The notes: generated from the letters alone by a model not told the origin. DNA of 64,000 nt from Ctena decussata (GCA_963989385.1 OZ022512.1:29967899-30031898); one strand, 5' to 3'; counted from the first letter of the stretch, positions 47,401-57,912 are shown. A program made the numbers and translations.

Positions 47401-50400
47401 TTTGTACAGAGATATACTTCGGACATGCTAAATAACTGAAAAAATAAGGAAGGGAGCTAACTCCGTAATTACTAAAAATAGGGTATGGTCCTTATGCCCT
47501 GCACTTTCTTTCATTACCCTCTATCAATGTGTGAAATTTCATTTAGTTTCCTTCAATACTTCCTAAGATATGCTCCATACAAGCAAAATAAAGCAAAAGT
47601 TAAGAAGGGAGCTAACTCTGTAATTACTTAGGAAAGGGTTATGGTTCTTGTGTTCTGCACTTTCATTCATTGTCCTCTATTATTGTGTGAAGTTTCATTA
47701 AGTTCCCTTTTATACTTTCAGAGATATGCTCTGGACATGCAAAATACTGAAAAAATAGGAAGGGAGCTAACTTTGTAAATACTTAAGACAGGGTTATGGT
47801 TCTTGTGTTCTGCACTTTCTCTTATTGGCCTCTTTCAGTGTATGAAGTTTCATTTAGTTCCCTTTAATACTTTTGGAGATATGCACCAGACAAGCTTAAT
47901 ACTGAAAAAAACTGGAAAGGGAGCTAACTTCGTGAATACTTGTGATAGGGTGATAGTTTTTGTGCACTGCACTTCCTCTAATTGTCTTCTATCAATGTGT
48001 GAAGTTTCATTTAGTTCCCCCTCATACTTTTAGAGATAAGCTCCGGACAAGCAAAATATTGAAAAAACTGGAAAGGGAGCTAACTTCGTAAATACTTGTG
48101 ATAGGGTTACGGTTCTTGTGCACTGCACTTCCTCTAATTGTCCTCTATCAATGTGTGAAGTTTCGTTTAGTTCCCCCTTATACTTTCAGAGATATGCTCC
48201 GGACAAGCAAATTATTGATAAAACTGGAAAGGGAGCTAACTTCGTAAATACTTGTGACAGGGTTATGGTTCTTGTGCACTGCACTTCCTCTCATTGTCCT
48301 CTATCCATGTGTGAAGTTTCATTTAGTTCCCCCTTATACTTTCAGAGATATGCTCCGGACAAGCAAAATATTGAAAAAACTGGAAAGGGAGCTAACTTCG
48401 TAAATACTTGTGACAGGGTTATGGTTCTTGTGCACTGCACTTCCCCTCGTTGTCCTCTATCAATGTGTGAAGTTTCATTTAGTTCCCCCTTATACTTTCA
48501 GAGATATGCTCCGGACAAAAGTGTGACGGAAGGACGGACGGACGGACAGACGGACGGACGGACAAAGCGGCGACTATATGCTCACCCTTCGGGGAGCATA
48601 ATAAGGAAGGGGAAGCAATTATTCTTTTATTAGACATACTGTCTCAACCTATTACACATTGCTATAAAGTTTCGTCAAGATATTCCATACGGTTACCTAG
48701 TAATGGCTTGCCCAAGAATAGCCGTAGAAATTAATCAAAGGGATGTAACTCCATAAATAAGGAAGGAGGAGGAGGGGGGGGGGCAATTATTCTTATATAA
48801 GACACACAGCCTCAACCTAATACACATTGCTATAAATTTTCATCCAGATATTCCTTATCACTTGCATAAGAATAGCCTAAGAAAGTATTCAAAGGGAGGT
48901 TACTCCAAAAATTAGTAAGGGGAGGCAATCGTTCTTATATGTGACATATTATGTCAACCTAATATACATCACTATCAAGTTTCATCACAATAGTCCAAAG
49001 GGTTACTTACATATGAGGTGTACAAATATAGTCTGACAAAATAATCCAAGGGAGGTAACTCAAAATCTAAGTCAAGGGGAGTAACCATTCTTGTATGAGA
49101 CACATTGTCTTAACCTCATAAACATTGGTATAAAGTTTCATCATAATATTCCAAAGAGTGACCAAGTTATGGAATGCTAAAGAATTGCCATACAAACTGC
49201 CATAGTCGAGTTTTTTCAAAGGGCTGTAACTCTGCTAAAAATCATCGGAAAAATCATCGGAGCAAAATTTCCGTATAATATGCACTACTCCACATCGTAG
49301 TTTATTTACAAAGTTTCAGCTTAATTGGATAAAAACTGTATGAGAAGTTATCCGGAAACGAACACCCCAAAAATTCTAAGTAAAGGGCTGTAACTCCGCT
49401 AAAAATCATTGGAGCGTAACCTCCAAATAATATGCGCTGGTCCACCTCATAGTCTTACTATATACAAAGTCTCAGCTCTATCGGATGTAAACTGTAGGAG
49501 AAACTATCCGAAAAATGAAAAGTTTACGCCGGACAGACGGACGGATGCCAGCGCAATAACAATATATGTCCCGTTTTTCAAACAGGCGTATAATAAATAT
49601 GTTTCAACCTTTGACTACCAAATCTCTGTATTCTTGATTTTGTTGCTCTCTTCACCAGTCTGTCAGGCCACAACTGGTGTTGCCTCCTCACTCCCACCCC
49701 TTCTCTCCCTAAGCCCCCTCTAATCCTATTTTTTAAACCCTTGGTGGCACAAATGTACCACTTTTATATATGAATACCTCTTCCTCCTCACCCCACAGCT
49801 ACAGGGTTTACATTTTTATTATATGACTCATCATTATCACAACATTAATCATAATCTTGACTTAAACTCATTTATAAGCAATGATTTGCCTTTATATAAG
49901 TATATACATAGATAACCAAAGGAGGTAGGAATCAACCAGGGTTAGGGTACAAACTGACTAAACTAGGGTACAAACAGACCATGGAAAGGGTACAAAACCT
50001 GCAGGGTTGGGTACGAATACAGTCTGGTATGAAACATCCAGGGTATGAAATGACTGAAATTAATTTAAAAAGCTCTAAAAATCCTTTAGATACATGAACG
50101 GTGTAAATCAATGCCCCTTTACAAGTCATCCTAAAGGCTAAGACAGCACCTACTTACCTTAGGCCAGCATCTTCATAATGAGGATGATTAACAATGGGTC
50201 TACCAGTAGAGAGCTTCACTGTAGCCATGGTAGGCATTGGGCCAGCAAATACTGCAGCTGAAATTTATAAATCAAAATTTTTCAGTATAAACACTGGTAT
50301 GGAAGGGTGGGGTAGAAATTTTCTGAAGTATGTATTCTTATTTCTTCATAACAGCATACGTTGTGGTCCCTAAATGGTAGTGCCTAACCGTCACTGTACA

Positions 50401-51237
50401 GCAACAAAAAATTGAACAAAAATGTGCCGCGACACAAGAAAACCAACAAAGTGGTTGTGCGCCCAGTGCAGACTTAGATCAGCCTGGGACTCCACCCTGT
50501 CTGATTAGAGACTTGGCTTTGCCCTTAGAGGGTAGCCACGAGTCTAAGCTAACTCCATGCGGACAGCGAAGACTCTGATCAGACTGGGTGGATGCCCAGG
50601 CTGACCTGAGTCTGTGCTGGGCACACAATCACTTTGTTGGTTTTCTCGTGTCGTGGCTCAACTGATCTCAAAGTTATCAACTCCCTAACCACCACCTATA
50701 CTCCACCCAAAACCCTATAAAGTGTCTTTAGCTCTGAAACCATCTAATGATGGGTTTCATGTATTTATCAAAAGGCTATGATACAAAATATTTAGTGTCA
50801 GCCAAAGGCTAGTAACAGATGTCATGAAAGCTCACAGTCTGAATTTAGCGGCTTGTGTTGCTACTTAAGGTGATACTACAAAACTGCTATATTTTTAATG
50901 CTATATACACTCTTTTTTCTCAATAGAACACAACAACATTATAAACCAAAGTAATAATAATCAATTGCCTTAAATATGCAAATACTTAGTGTACGCCAGT
51001 TAATAAAAGTATGATTAAGTCATTGAATATTAAAGAACATAACAGTAGTATAATTTGCATACTAGGTGGAGTTCTTGCTTTAATCCACTCTACAAGTTCT
51101 TCTTGTTGAATATTGCTGAATTCTCCCAGAATACTCCATTGGTGGTTTAGGTTAGAGACCCCAGTATAACTCATACAGGCCAGTAACACAGTGAGTATGG
51201 CATAGTGTTTCTCTCGTCCACCAAACCAGCCAAAAAA
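38321..51237 (-). CDS. DPY19L: DPY19-like C-mannosyltransferase, last four coding exons
   Basis: Four minus-strand exons splice in perfect phase: 51237-51063, 50257-50158, 39132-39007, 38471-38321 (stop TAG at 38321-38323). Together they give about 183 residues ending the protein. Diagnostic runs are [71 protein letters not shown] and [13 protein letters not shown]. These match the C-terminal luminal domain of the DPY19 family, ER multi-pass enzymes that add mannose to tryptophan of WxxW motifs in thrombospondin repeats using dolichol-phosphate mannose. The catalytic and membrane-spanning N-terminal part lies beyond 64000. The introns are 535 bp, 11,025 bp (full of repeats) and 805 bp. Which paralogue it is cannot be decided. 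Confidence 0.9.
39007..39132 (-). CDS. DPY19L: DPY19-like penultimate coding exon
   Basis: Acceptor TGTATTTCAG, donor AAAACAAA|GTAAGA. It reads [41 protein letters not shown]. Entry phase 2 and exit phase 2 match both neighbours. Confidence 0.9.
39168..39275. mobile_element. MITE remnant, GATCAGACTGCT family
   Basis: TATTGGGACAGACAGGTGTG then AGATTAAACTGCTCCTGAAA and its inverse GGAGCAGTCTGATCAAGGTC. It lies in the DPY19-like intron. Confidence 0.5.
39530..39850 (+). pseudogene. GIY-YIG endonuclease domain relic of a Penelope-like element
   Basis: 39530-39709 reads [18 protein letters not shown], then [18 protein letters not shown], then [17 protein letters not shown] and stops at TAA. The pattern of paired Cys (C..C), VGET, R and EH..DTRN is the zinc-linked GIY-YIG module of Penelope-like elements. 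After a frame change, 39750-39848 reads [27 protein letters not shown], stop, which is the usual continuation (RE..W...L.T). A frameshift and stop codons show it is dead. Confidence 0.65.
40372..40640. promoter_or_regulatory. Dense cluster of eight CACGTG E-boxes
   Basis: Eight exact CACGTG palindromes lie in about 270 bp, mostly in the context GCCGCTCACGTGA. The stretch is GC-rich in an AT-rich window. It could be a bHLH-factor binding cluster, a GC-rich minisatellite that happens to contain the E-box, or a promoter relic of the surrounding Penelope-like insertion. It overlaps a 157-codon open frame (40230-40703) that looks non-coding. Confidence 0.4.
40877..42689 (+). mobile_element. Pearl-like element, GGGCCCCGC family
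   Basis: Left end near TAGGGCCCCGC; right end hairpin CCGCAGACTTCGTCTGGCGG then GGCCCTAA. The core has about nine units of roughly 155 bp with GGTTCTTGTTCTCTGCACAT, CGTCTGATGATGCTTTACAT and TTACAAAGGGGCATAATTCA. A long (ACGG)n tract is at 42597-42640. It ends in CTAA like the other families despite unrelated core sequence. Confidence 0.65.
42989..43264 (+). mobile_element. Short pearl-like element (single unit)
   Basis: It starts CAAGAGGGCCATGGTGGCCC and ends GGCTCGATCAGGTGAGCTGA. One core unit only (CCATACATGGGAATGGCGGC, CACCTTGGTCATGTGACC). It belongs with 14717-16427 and 26830-29113. No ACGG tract remains (ATGGATGGATGAAAG instead). Confidence 0.55.
43265..47135 (+). mobile_element. Pearl-like element with a ~24-unit, 145-bp satellite core
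   Basis: From about 43450 to 47035 a unit of roughly 145 bp repeats about 24 times: GACCTAGTGACCTAGTTTTT, GACATGACCCAGTTTCAAAC, AAACATTCTGACAAAGTTTC, AAAACTGTGTCCTCTAGAGC. It is followed by GACGGACGGACGTCCGGACG (47043-47085) and a hairpin GAGCACTTCGTGCTC, then AAGCGAGCTAA. The left boundary is unclear. Units alternate in subtype, and an internal block is duplicated at an 847-bp offset. The same satellite is the core of the element at 52551-64000. Confidence 0.65.
47136..48604 (+). mobile_element. Pearl-like element, GGATGCTCCC family
   Basis: It starts CAAGAAATCGGTGGAACCGA directly after the CTAA of the previous element. The core has about eight units of roughly 155 bp (GGTTATGGTTCTTGTG, TGCACTTCCTCTCATTGTCC, TGTGAAGTTTCATTTAGTTC). 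The (ACGG)n tract is at 48527-48565 and the 3' hairpin is ATGCTCACCCTTCGGGGAGC. The 171-codon open frame here is read-through of units. Confidence 0.6.
48605..49596 (+). mobile_element. Pearl-like element or fragment
   Basis: Four units of about 150 bp (GGGGAGGCAATTATTCTTAT, AACCTAATACACATTGCTAT) are followed by two with GGGCTGTAACTCTGCTAAAA. The ACGG-type tract GGACAGACGGACGGATG is at 49532-49550 and a weak hairpin end (GTCCCGTTTTTCAAACAGGC) reaches 49596. The 5' end is not defined. Confidence 0.5.
49597..50157. other. DPY19-like intron, GGGTACAAA-word spacer
   Basis: 49930-50050 repeats the word GGGTACAAA/GGGTACGAA about five times. The inverse word (TTTGTACCC) flanks the Penelope-like insertion at 39.4 and 40.8 kb. 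Nothing else is recognised. Confidence 0.4.
50158..50257 (-). CDS. DPY19L: DPY19-like internal coding exon
   Basis: Acceptor TATAAATTTCAG, donor CCTAAG|GTAAGTAGG. It reads (T)[32 protein letters not shown] and ends mid-codon (AG), which the next exon completes as Arg. 100 nt, phases 1 in and 2 out. Confidence 0.9.
50424..50660. mobile_element. 237-bp foldback MITE (TGAGCC family)
   Basis: GTGCCGCGACACAAGAAAAC to TTTTCTCGTGTCGTGGCTCA, inside the 805-bp DPY19-like intron. Centre AGAGGGTAGCCACGAGTCTA. Confidence 0.75.
51063..51237 (-). CDS. DPY19L: DPY19-like coding exon (most 5' in window)
   Basis: Acceptor AATTTATTTGCAG, donor CCACCTA|GTATGC. It reads [58 protein letters not shown]. The QWSI.GEF...QEEL..WI signature is typical of DPY19 proteins just before the final luminal part. 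Phase 0 in, phase 1 out. Confidence 0.9.
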
Positions 51238-51358
51238 CTGCAAATAAATTACAGAAATAAAGTACAGAAATGACAACATGTTAACTCAAAAGGCTTTGCA
51301 CTGCTTCATGCACATAGGCTGCTTGGCGTATCTGCAAACACAGAATACCCAAACTAGG

Positions 51359-51595
51359 TTCGAGGTTATAAAACTTGAGTACATTCTCATACTCAAAATA
51401 AAGCACACTGATTGGCTGCTTCCGAGCATGTAATCTCAAACTCAAAATAAAACACACTGATTGGCTGCTTCCGAGCATGTAATCTCAAACTCAAAATAAA
51501 GCACACTGATTGGCTGCTTCCGAGCTGCTCGGAAGCAGCCAATCAGTGAGCTTTATTTTGAGTTTGAGATTATTTTCACGTTTTATAACCTCTGG
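51359..51595. mobile_element. Foldback MITE, GAGGTTATAAAACTT family, left arm tripled
   Basis: It begins CGAGGTTATAAAACTTGAGT and ends TTTTATAACCTCTGGG. The arm segment CAAACTCAAAATAAAGCACA...GATTGGCTGCTTCCGAGC is present three times on the left but once on the right (GCTCGGAAGCAGCCAATCAG...). So one hairpin arm has been amplified in tandem. Confidence 0.7.
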
Positions 51596-51599
51596 GCTA

Positions 51600-52429
51600 G
51601 GTCTGTGAAAGTGCAAATCTCAGCAAGAGCCTTCACTTTGCACCTGTAGATTCCTAAGGGATCCGTCTGCTGTGTATGGACATCAAAGGTTCTGAACATA
51701 TTGGGCATGATGCACAGGCTGGTCTGAGTCCCTGATCTTTGCATATGCATATGTGGTAAACACCTTTTATGTGTATCCCAACTGATTCATTTTCAACCTG
51801 ACACAATATATTAAAACATACTGCGTAACTGAACATTTGGCACTACCCTTTTCTGAATCATCTGACAAAACTATGTACACTTTTGGACTTTAAAAGCCTT
51901 TTCATATTTTCAGGTCTCCAAATATCAGACGACACTTCAAGCAGGACAACATAGCTGGCCCTAACGCTTGTGGTACATTATTTATGTGAAGCTTGATTAG
52001 AACTGGCCGAGCAGTTTCAGACAAGTCATTTAAGTGCACTTGTGAACAAACAGGCACAGTGACAAATTGGACCTGTTGTTTAAAATGGCATTGTTTTTGT
52101 GTATATACAATTCAATTCAATTCTTTATTCAAACTGCAAAATACATTTTAGCGCATCTACAACACAACATAGAAACAAGAAAATGATCAAATCACATTTA
52201 CCTTCCCAGCAGGCACACGACGTCGCAGTGACGTTTCACTGATGTCCCACTGACACCAGTGCGAGGCCACCGAGACACCCTGTGCCCGCTGGATTTAAGG
52301 GCTGGGATGTTCTGTCTGGCCGCATACCCTGGTCGGTCAGGATAGATGAGAAAGAAAGGAAGTCAGGGCAGTAGAGCAGTGAATCCGTTATCAGCAGCTC
52401 TGCTCCAGACACTGTCCCCCCAAACAACG
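51600..52429. other. Probable DPY19-like intron, no feature seen
   Basis: Mixed non-repetitive sequence. 52210-52290 contains several hexamer repeats (TCGCAGTGACGTTTCACTGA, CCCACTGACACCAGTG) of unknown meaning. No further DPY19 exon was found here. Confidence 0.35.
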
Positions 52430-52452
52430 CTCTATATATATATATATATAAT
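52430..52452. repeat. (TA)n microsatellite
   Basis: About ten TA repeats (CTCTATATATATATATATAT...). Confidence 0.8.
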
Positions 52453-54492
52453 AGGTTTGATACTGTAAGGTCTTGTTAACGAACATCATTAGTTTTGAAC
52501 AACAGGGCCCTGACTGACAAGCAACAGAAAATATACAGTAAATATAGCAACAAGAGGGCCATGATGGCCCTGGATCGCTCACCTGAGTATCCTGTGAAAT
52601 TAACCTCAGAGACATCCATATGACTGACAGAGTTTCACAAAGATTAAATGGAAAATGAACCCTTTATTGTGTACCTAAGGTTTTTATAAGATTTAACCTA
52701 ATGACCTAGATTTTGACCCTACATGACCCAGTTCCAAACCTGGTCTACATTTCTTGGATATGAACATTCTGACAAAGTTATCAAAACTGTGCCTTCTAGA
52801 GTGTACACAATGTTTTTCTAAGGTTTAACCTAGTGACCTACTTTTTGACCTAACATGACCAAGTTGCACCCTTGGTCCAGATTTGTTGGAGACAAACATT
52901 CTGACAAAGTCTCATGAAGATTAGAACAAAACTGTGTCCTCAAAAGCGTTCACACTGTTTTTCTAAGAACTGACCTAGTGACACAGTTTTTGACCTGACA
53001 TGGCCCAGTTTCAAATCTGGTATAAAGGACCTGGTATGATAAGGCCCATATTTGGCCCCTGGAAATCTCATTTTTCAAAAGTCTTATTTCCATAATAAAA
53101 ATGTATTCATATGAAAGTTCAAACCTTGACTGTAACAGCAAACACAAAATTAACCAGTTCTTGCACAGAATATTTGTGATATTTGTACTGAACATACCCA
53201 TACCCCCAGCGGATTCTGATGAAAATGACGAATTTGGTAGCCTTTGTGGCTTTCAAAATATATGAGCCCGGCCTCCAGCACATTTAATATTTTGTATACA
53301 GATAAAATTTTAATATATTTACATGCCATGAAAATATTAAATAGGCTGGAGACCGGGCTCAATGTTTATTTTTAACTTTTTGTTACCAAACTGGCAGCGT
53401 TTGGAACATTTTCCCAGCGTTCTCAACATAAAAACGCCCATATCTCCGCTCATAGACAAAATAAACATATATTGTGGGTATTCATTTTCTTAGTTAGAAC
53501 ACAAGGAATAATCTGGTATACATTTCATTTTGATCTGTTGGAATTTTTTGGTTAGCGTCTCTGGACTTGCAAACTTGAGTGGGTGGGGTACCTGGAGAGG
53601 CCTTGTGTAGTGTATAGTCCGGTCTCATGGTACCATGGGTTCCATGGTACCATGGTAAATTGGATCTGGTTTTTTTTATGAAACTTAAACCATTTGCTTG
53701 GCCTTGATATTACTATATTGATAAAGTAAGGGGATGCTACTTATTACTACAAAATAATTTATAAGATAATTAGGATAAATATCTGAATAAATATCAAATA
53801 AAGTAAAAAATTGGAAATTGTGGTTTCTCAACTTTTCCAGCCACCACCAGTACTATACAATTGTTGATATTTAATGTCAGCAATAATTCTTAACTCAACT
53901 TTTTACTATTGAATGATTCAACATACCCTTCCCTTAAAAATGCAAATAGAAATTACAACTTGAATGTATGCTTATTTATTTTTGGAGTGATTGATATATG
54001 GGTTGCCATTAAGCCTTAAAACTGAAAATAGCACAAATTTACACAAATAATTTTTATAGGAAATAAGCAAACTGGCTGCAAATGTTCCAACATTCCTTTC
54101 TCTTCCAAATACCTTTAAAGTTACTCTTACAAAAAATTTTTGCTTGGTGAAACTACATTATATAATATCCACAGAGTCCAAGTAAATATCATACACTTTA
54201 TGTTGAAATGGAGGAAATTTTAAATATGCCATTTCCAGATTTCAAATGGTCAAAAACACTTTTATTAAAAGTTTTTATGAATTTCAATAAGACTGATAAT
54301 AACCAGTAATATCTTGCCTGAAACAGTGTGAGATATTAATATTTTTGAATCATGTAAGCTTTACAAATTTGATAGCTTTCTGTTTGCCATGGTATCATGA
54401 GAATGTATTCTGACAGGTAAATAGATAGCATGACTTTGTTCGAGTCCTGCTTGAAAACAATAACAGGATTTATATGAACATTAAACTTTATT

Positions 54493-55803
54493 TTATGACA
54501 GAACTCAAAAAACAACAACTATAGCAAACTATTTAGCAAATTATAATCAAGTAAAATTGACTAGAACAAATCATAAGAGCTATCAACGTATGTCACAACA
54601 CAGACCAAATTGGAGTATCAAGGCCGCTGTGGGAAGTAAAATCTTCATCGGTTATTACTCCAAATAATACCAATACAGACCAAGCGAGTGGAGTACCGAA
54701 ATGAAGATTGGAAAATCAAATCAGCCGAAGATGAGGGCCATAGCCAGAATATCCCACCAAAAATAGAATTGCTCATTCAGTTCAATTGCTTAACAGAGTA
54801 TTGCATTTAATCATCAACAATATTATCGCATTACTTTGACATAAAAGACCGCATAACAATCATATGAGCATTACTTCCTCCTGCTCCTATTTTACCATCA
54901 TTCTATCGCATTACTCCTTTTTTCGCATTACTCCTTTTTTCGCACTACTTTTTTCGCATTACTATACTAAGGATTTACCGCCTTGCATTCCGAGCAGCAA
55001 CTCCTTCTAAACCACCCATGTTAAAGAATGACAGTGAAATCTACTTCCCAACAAGGTTGTTCCTGAGGACCATGCATAACTGAAGAGAATTTTGCCAAAA
55101 TCAGCAAACCTCACTGCAGAAAGAAGGTTATTCCTCAAGGACCATGCAAGGGAAGCAAACCTAAATGTCTAAATAATGTAATTTTGGCATTAGTTATCTC
55201 CCTTGATAATCATAATTCCAAGCTTAAGAAATAAAAGTATTGGACAATTAATAGCCCCCACCTTCGGCCGCTGAGAATTTTCCGCTTCCCAAACCTAGAG
55301 CGACAAGAATGTCTGTAGTTTCAACACAGGAATGTTCATGTGAAACACTTATGCTGTCCATCATGCGTAAAAGCATCATGTCAAGACTCAAAAAGCCATT
55401 GGCCGCGTGTAGTGAAGATACTGTCGCTGAACAGACAATAACTGAAACGAGAAACTAAAGGCAGTATCTGTTATAAAACTGATAAACCTGTAATATAAAG
55501 AAAAAATTAATGATAAACATCAAAATCAAATTAAAGCAACACAGGCAAGAGCATATGGGATGAGGTGGGCGGGGATTCTGAAATTGCAATAAGCTGAACG
55601 GCCGTCCTTGAATATCGGAAAGGTAGCTGACGTCATTCAATGTAAGAACAATAACTACGTACCTTACATGAAAGGTCGGTAATTTTTCGGCCATTGCATG
55701 ATTCGTCCCAATGAAATTCAAACCTCATTACGAATAACTAACATAAAGCATGTTCTGCAAAAATAACTGGGGCATTATTGCTAAAGCAATAAGCCTTTTT
55801 ATT
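54493..55803 (-). mobile_element. Non-autonomous A-X-B unit (outer)
   Basis: B is 54493-55285, X is 55286-55573 and A is 55574-55803. The left boundary is the host TTTATT at 54487-54492. The B part contains five CGCATTACT-like 9-mers (54827, 54907, 54924, 54941, 54955). A short open frame on the minus strand (55721-55455, 88 codons) starts in A and ends in X. Confidence 0.7.
55286..55573. other. 288-bp payload X of the short unit
   Basis: This sequence is shared by both short units (second copy 56597-56884) but has no counterpart in the autonomous unit. On the plus strand, opposite to the element's genes, it has a 49-codon open frame (55309-55458, starting MSVVSTQECSCETLMLS, containing MRKSIMSRLKKP). 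Nothing shows it is expressed. It may be a captured sequence or the diverged middle of another Ngaro lineage. Confidence 0.45.
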
Positions 55804-57114
55804 TTATGACAGAACTCAAAAAACAACAACTATAGCAAACTATTTAGCAAATTATAATCAAGTAAAATTGACTAGAACAAATCATAAGAGCTATCAACGT
55901 ATGTCACAACACAGACCAAATTGGAGTATCAAGGCCGCTGTGGGAAGTAAAATCTTCATCGGTTATTACTCCAAATAATACCAATACAGACCAAGCGAGT
56001 GGAGTACCGAAATGAAGATTGGAAAATCAAATCAGCCGAAGATGAGGGCCATAGCCAGAATATCCCACCAAAAATAGAATTGCTCATTCAGTTCAATTGC
56101 TTAACAGAGTATTGCATTTAATCATCAACAATATTATCGCATTACTTTGACATAAAAGACCGCATAACAATCATATGAGCATTACTTCCTCCTGCTCCTA
56201 TTTTACCATCATTCTATCGCATTACTCCTTTTTTCGCATTACTCCTTTTTTCGCACTACTTTTTTCGCATTACTATACTAAGGATTTACCGCCTTGCATT
56301 CCGAGCAGCAACTCCTTCTAAACCACCCATGTTAAAGAATGACAGTGAAATCTACTTCCCAACAAGGTTGTTCCTGAGGACCATGCATAACTGAAGAGAA
56401 TTTTGCCAAAATCAGCAAACCTCACTGCAGAAAGAAGGTTATTCCTCAAGGACCATGCAAGGGAAGCAAACCTAAATGTCTAAATAATGTAATTTTGGCA
56501 TTAGTTATCTCCCTTGATAATCATAATTCCAAGCTTAAGAAATAAAAGTATTGGACAATTAATAGCCCCCACCTTCGGCCGCTGAGAATTTTCCGCTTCC
56601 CAAACCTAGAGCGACAAGAATGTCTGTAGTTTCAACACAGGAATGTTCATGTGAAACACTTATGCTGTCCATCATGCGTAAAAGCATCATGTCAAGACTC
56701 AAAAAGCCATTGGCCGCGTGTAGTGAAGATACTGTCGCTGAACAGACAATAACTGAAACGAGAAACTAAAGGCAGTATCTGTTATAAAACTGATAAACCT
56801 GTAATATAAAGAAAAAATTAATGATAAACATCAAAATCAAATTAAAGCAACACAGGCAAGAGCATATGGGATGAGGTGGGCGGGGATTCTGAAATTGCAA
56901 TAAGCTGAACGGCCGTCCTTGAATATCGGAAAGGTAGCTGACGTCATTCAATGTAAGAACAATAACTACGTACCTTACATGAAAGGTCGGTAATTTTTCG
57001 GCCATTGCATGATTCGTCCCAATGAAATTCAAACCTCATTACGAATAACTAACATAAAGCATGTTCTGCAAAAATAACTGGGGCATTATTGCTAAAGCAA
57101 TAAGCCTTTTTATT
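55804..57114 (-). mobile_element. Non-autonomous A-X-B unit (inner)
   Basis: A copy of 54493-55803 at an exact 1,311-bp offset. Every stretch I compared was identical, including the 88-codon frame (57032-56766). Its right junction with the autonomous unit is TTTATT at 57109-57114. Confidence 0.7.
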
Positions 57115-57907
57115 TTATGACAGAACTCAAAAAACAACAACTATAGCAAACTATTTAGCAAATTATAATCAAGTAAAATTGACTAGAACAAATCATAAGA
57201 GCTATCAACGTATGTCACAACACAGACCAAATTGGAGTATCAAGGCCGCTGTGGGAAGTAAAATCTTCATCGGTTATTACTCCAAATAATACCAATACAG
57301 ACCAAGCGAGTGGAGTACCGAAATGAAGATTGGAAAATCAAATCAGCCGAAGATGAGGGCCATAGCCAGAATATCCCACCAAAAATAGAATTGCTCATTC
57401 AGTTCAATTGCTTAACAGAGTATTGCATTTAATCATCAACAATATTATCGCATTACTTTGACATAAAAGACCGCATAACAATCATATGAGCATTACTTCC
57501 TCCTGCTCCTATTTTACCATCATTCTATCGCATTACTCCTTTTTTCGCATTACTCCTTTTTTCGCACTACTTTTTTCGCATTACTATACTAAGGATTTAC
57601 CGCCTTGCATTCCGAGCAGCAACTCCTTCTAAACCACCCATGTTAAAGAATGACAGTGAAATCTACTTCCCAACAAGGTTGTTCCTGAGGACCATGCATA
57701 ACTGAAGAGAATTTTGCCAAAATCAGCAAACCTCACTGCAGAAAGAAGGTTATTCCTCAAGGACCATGCAAGGGAAGCAAACCTAAATGTCTAAATAATG
57801 TAATTTTGGCATTAGTTATCTCCCTTGATAATCATAATTCCAAGCTTAAGAAATAAAAGTATTGGACAATTAATAGCCCCCACCTTCGGCCGCTGAGAAT
57901 TTTCCGC
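57115..57907 (-). repeat. Repeat B of the autonomous Ngaro-like unit
   Basis: 793 bp equal to the B parts of both short units (54493-55285, 55804-56596). It diverges from them at TTTTCCGC (57907). It is the 3' end of the autonomous element on the minus strand, and presumably holds its 3' untranslated region and the CGCATTACT repeats. Confidence 0.75.
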
Positions 57908-57912
57908 CACAG

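Noticed and set aside
48118..48633. 171-codon open frame on the plus strand
   Set aside because: It is three near-identical passes through 155-bp tandem units, continuing into the (ACGG)n tract and hairpin. The periodic protein is a by-product of unit length divisible by three.
55455..55721. 88-codon frame on the minus strand, repeated at 56766-57032
   Set aside because: It starts in end-repeat A and runs into payload X. Identical repetition only reflects the 1,311-bp duplication, and A contains splice-like signals, so I do not call a protein.
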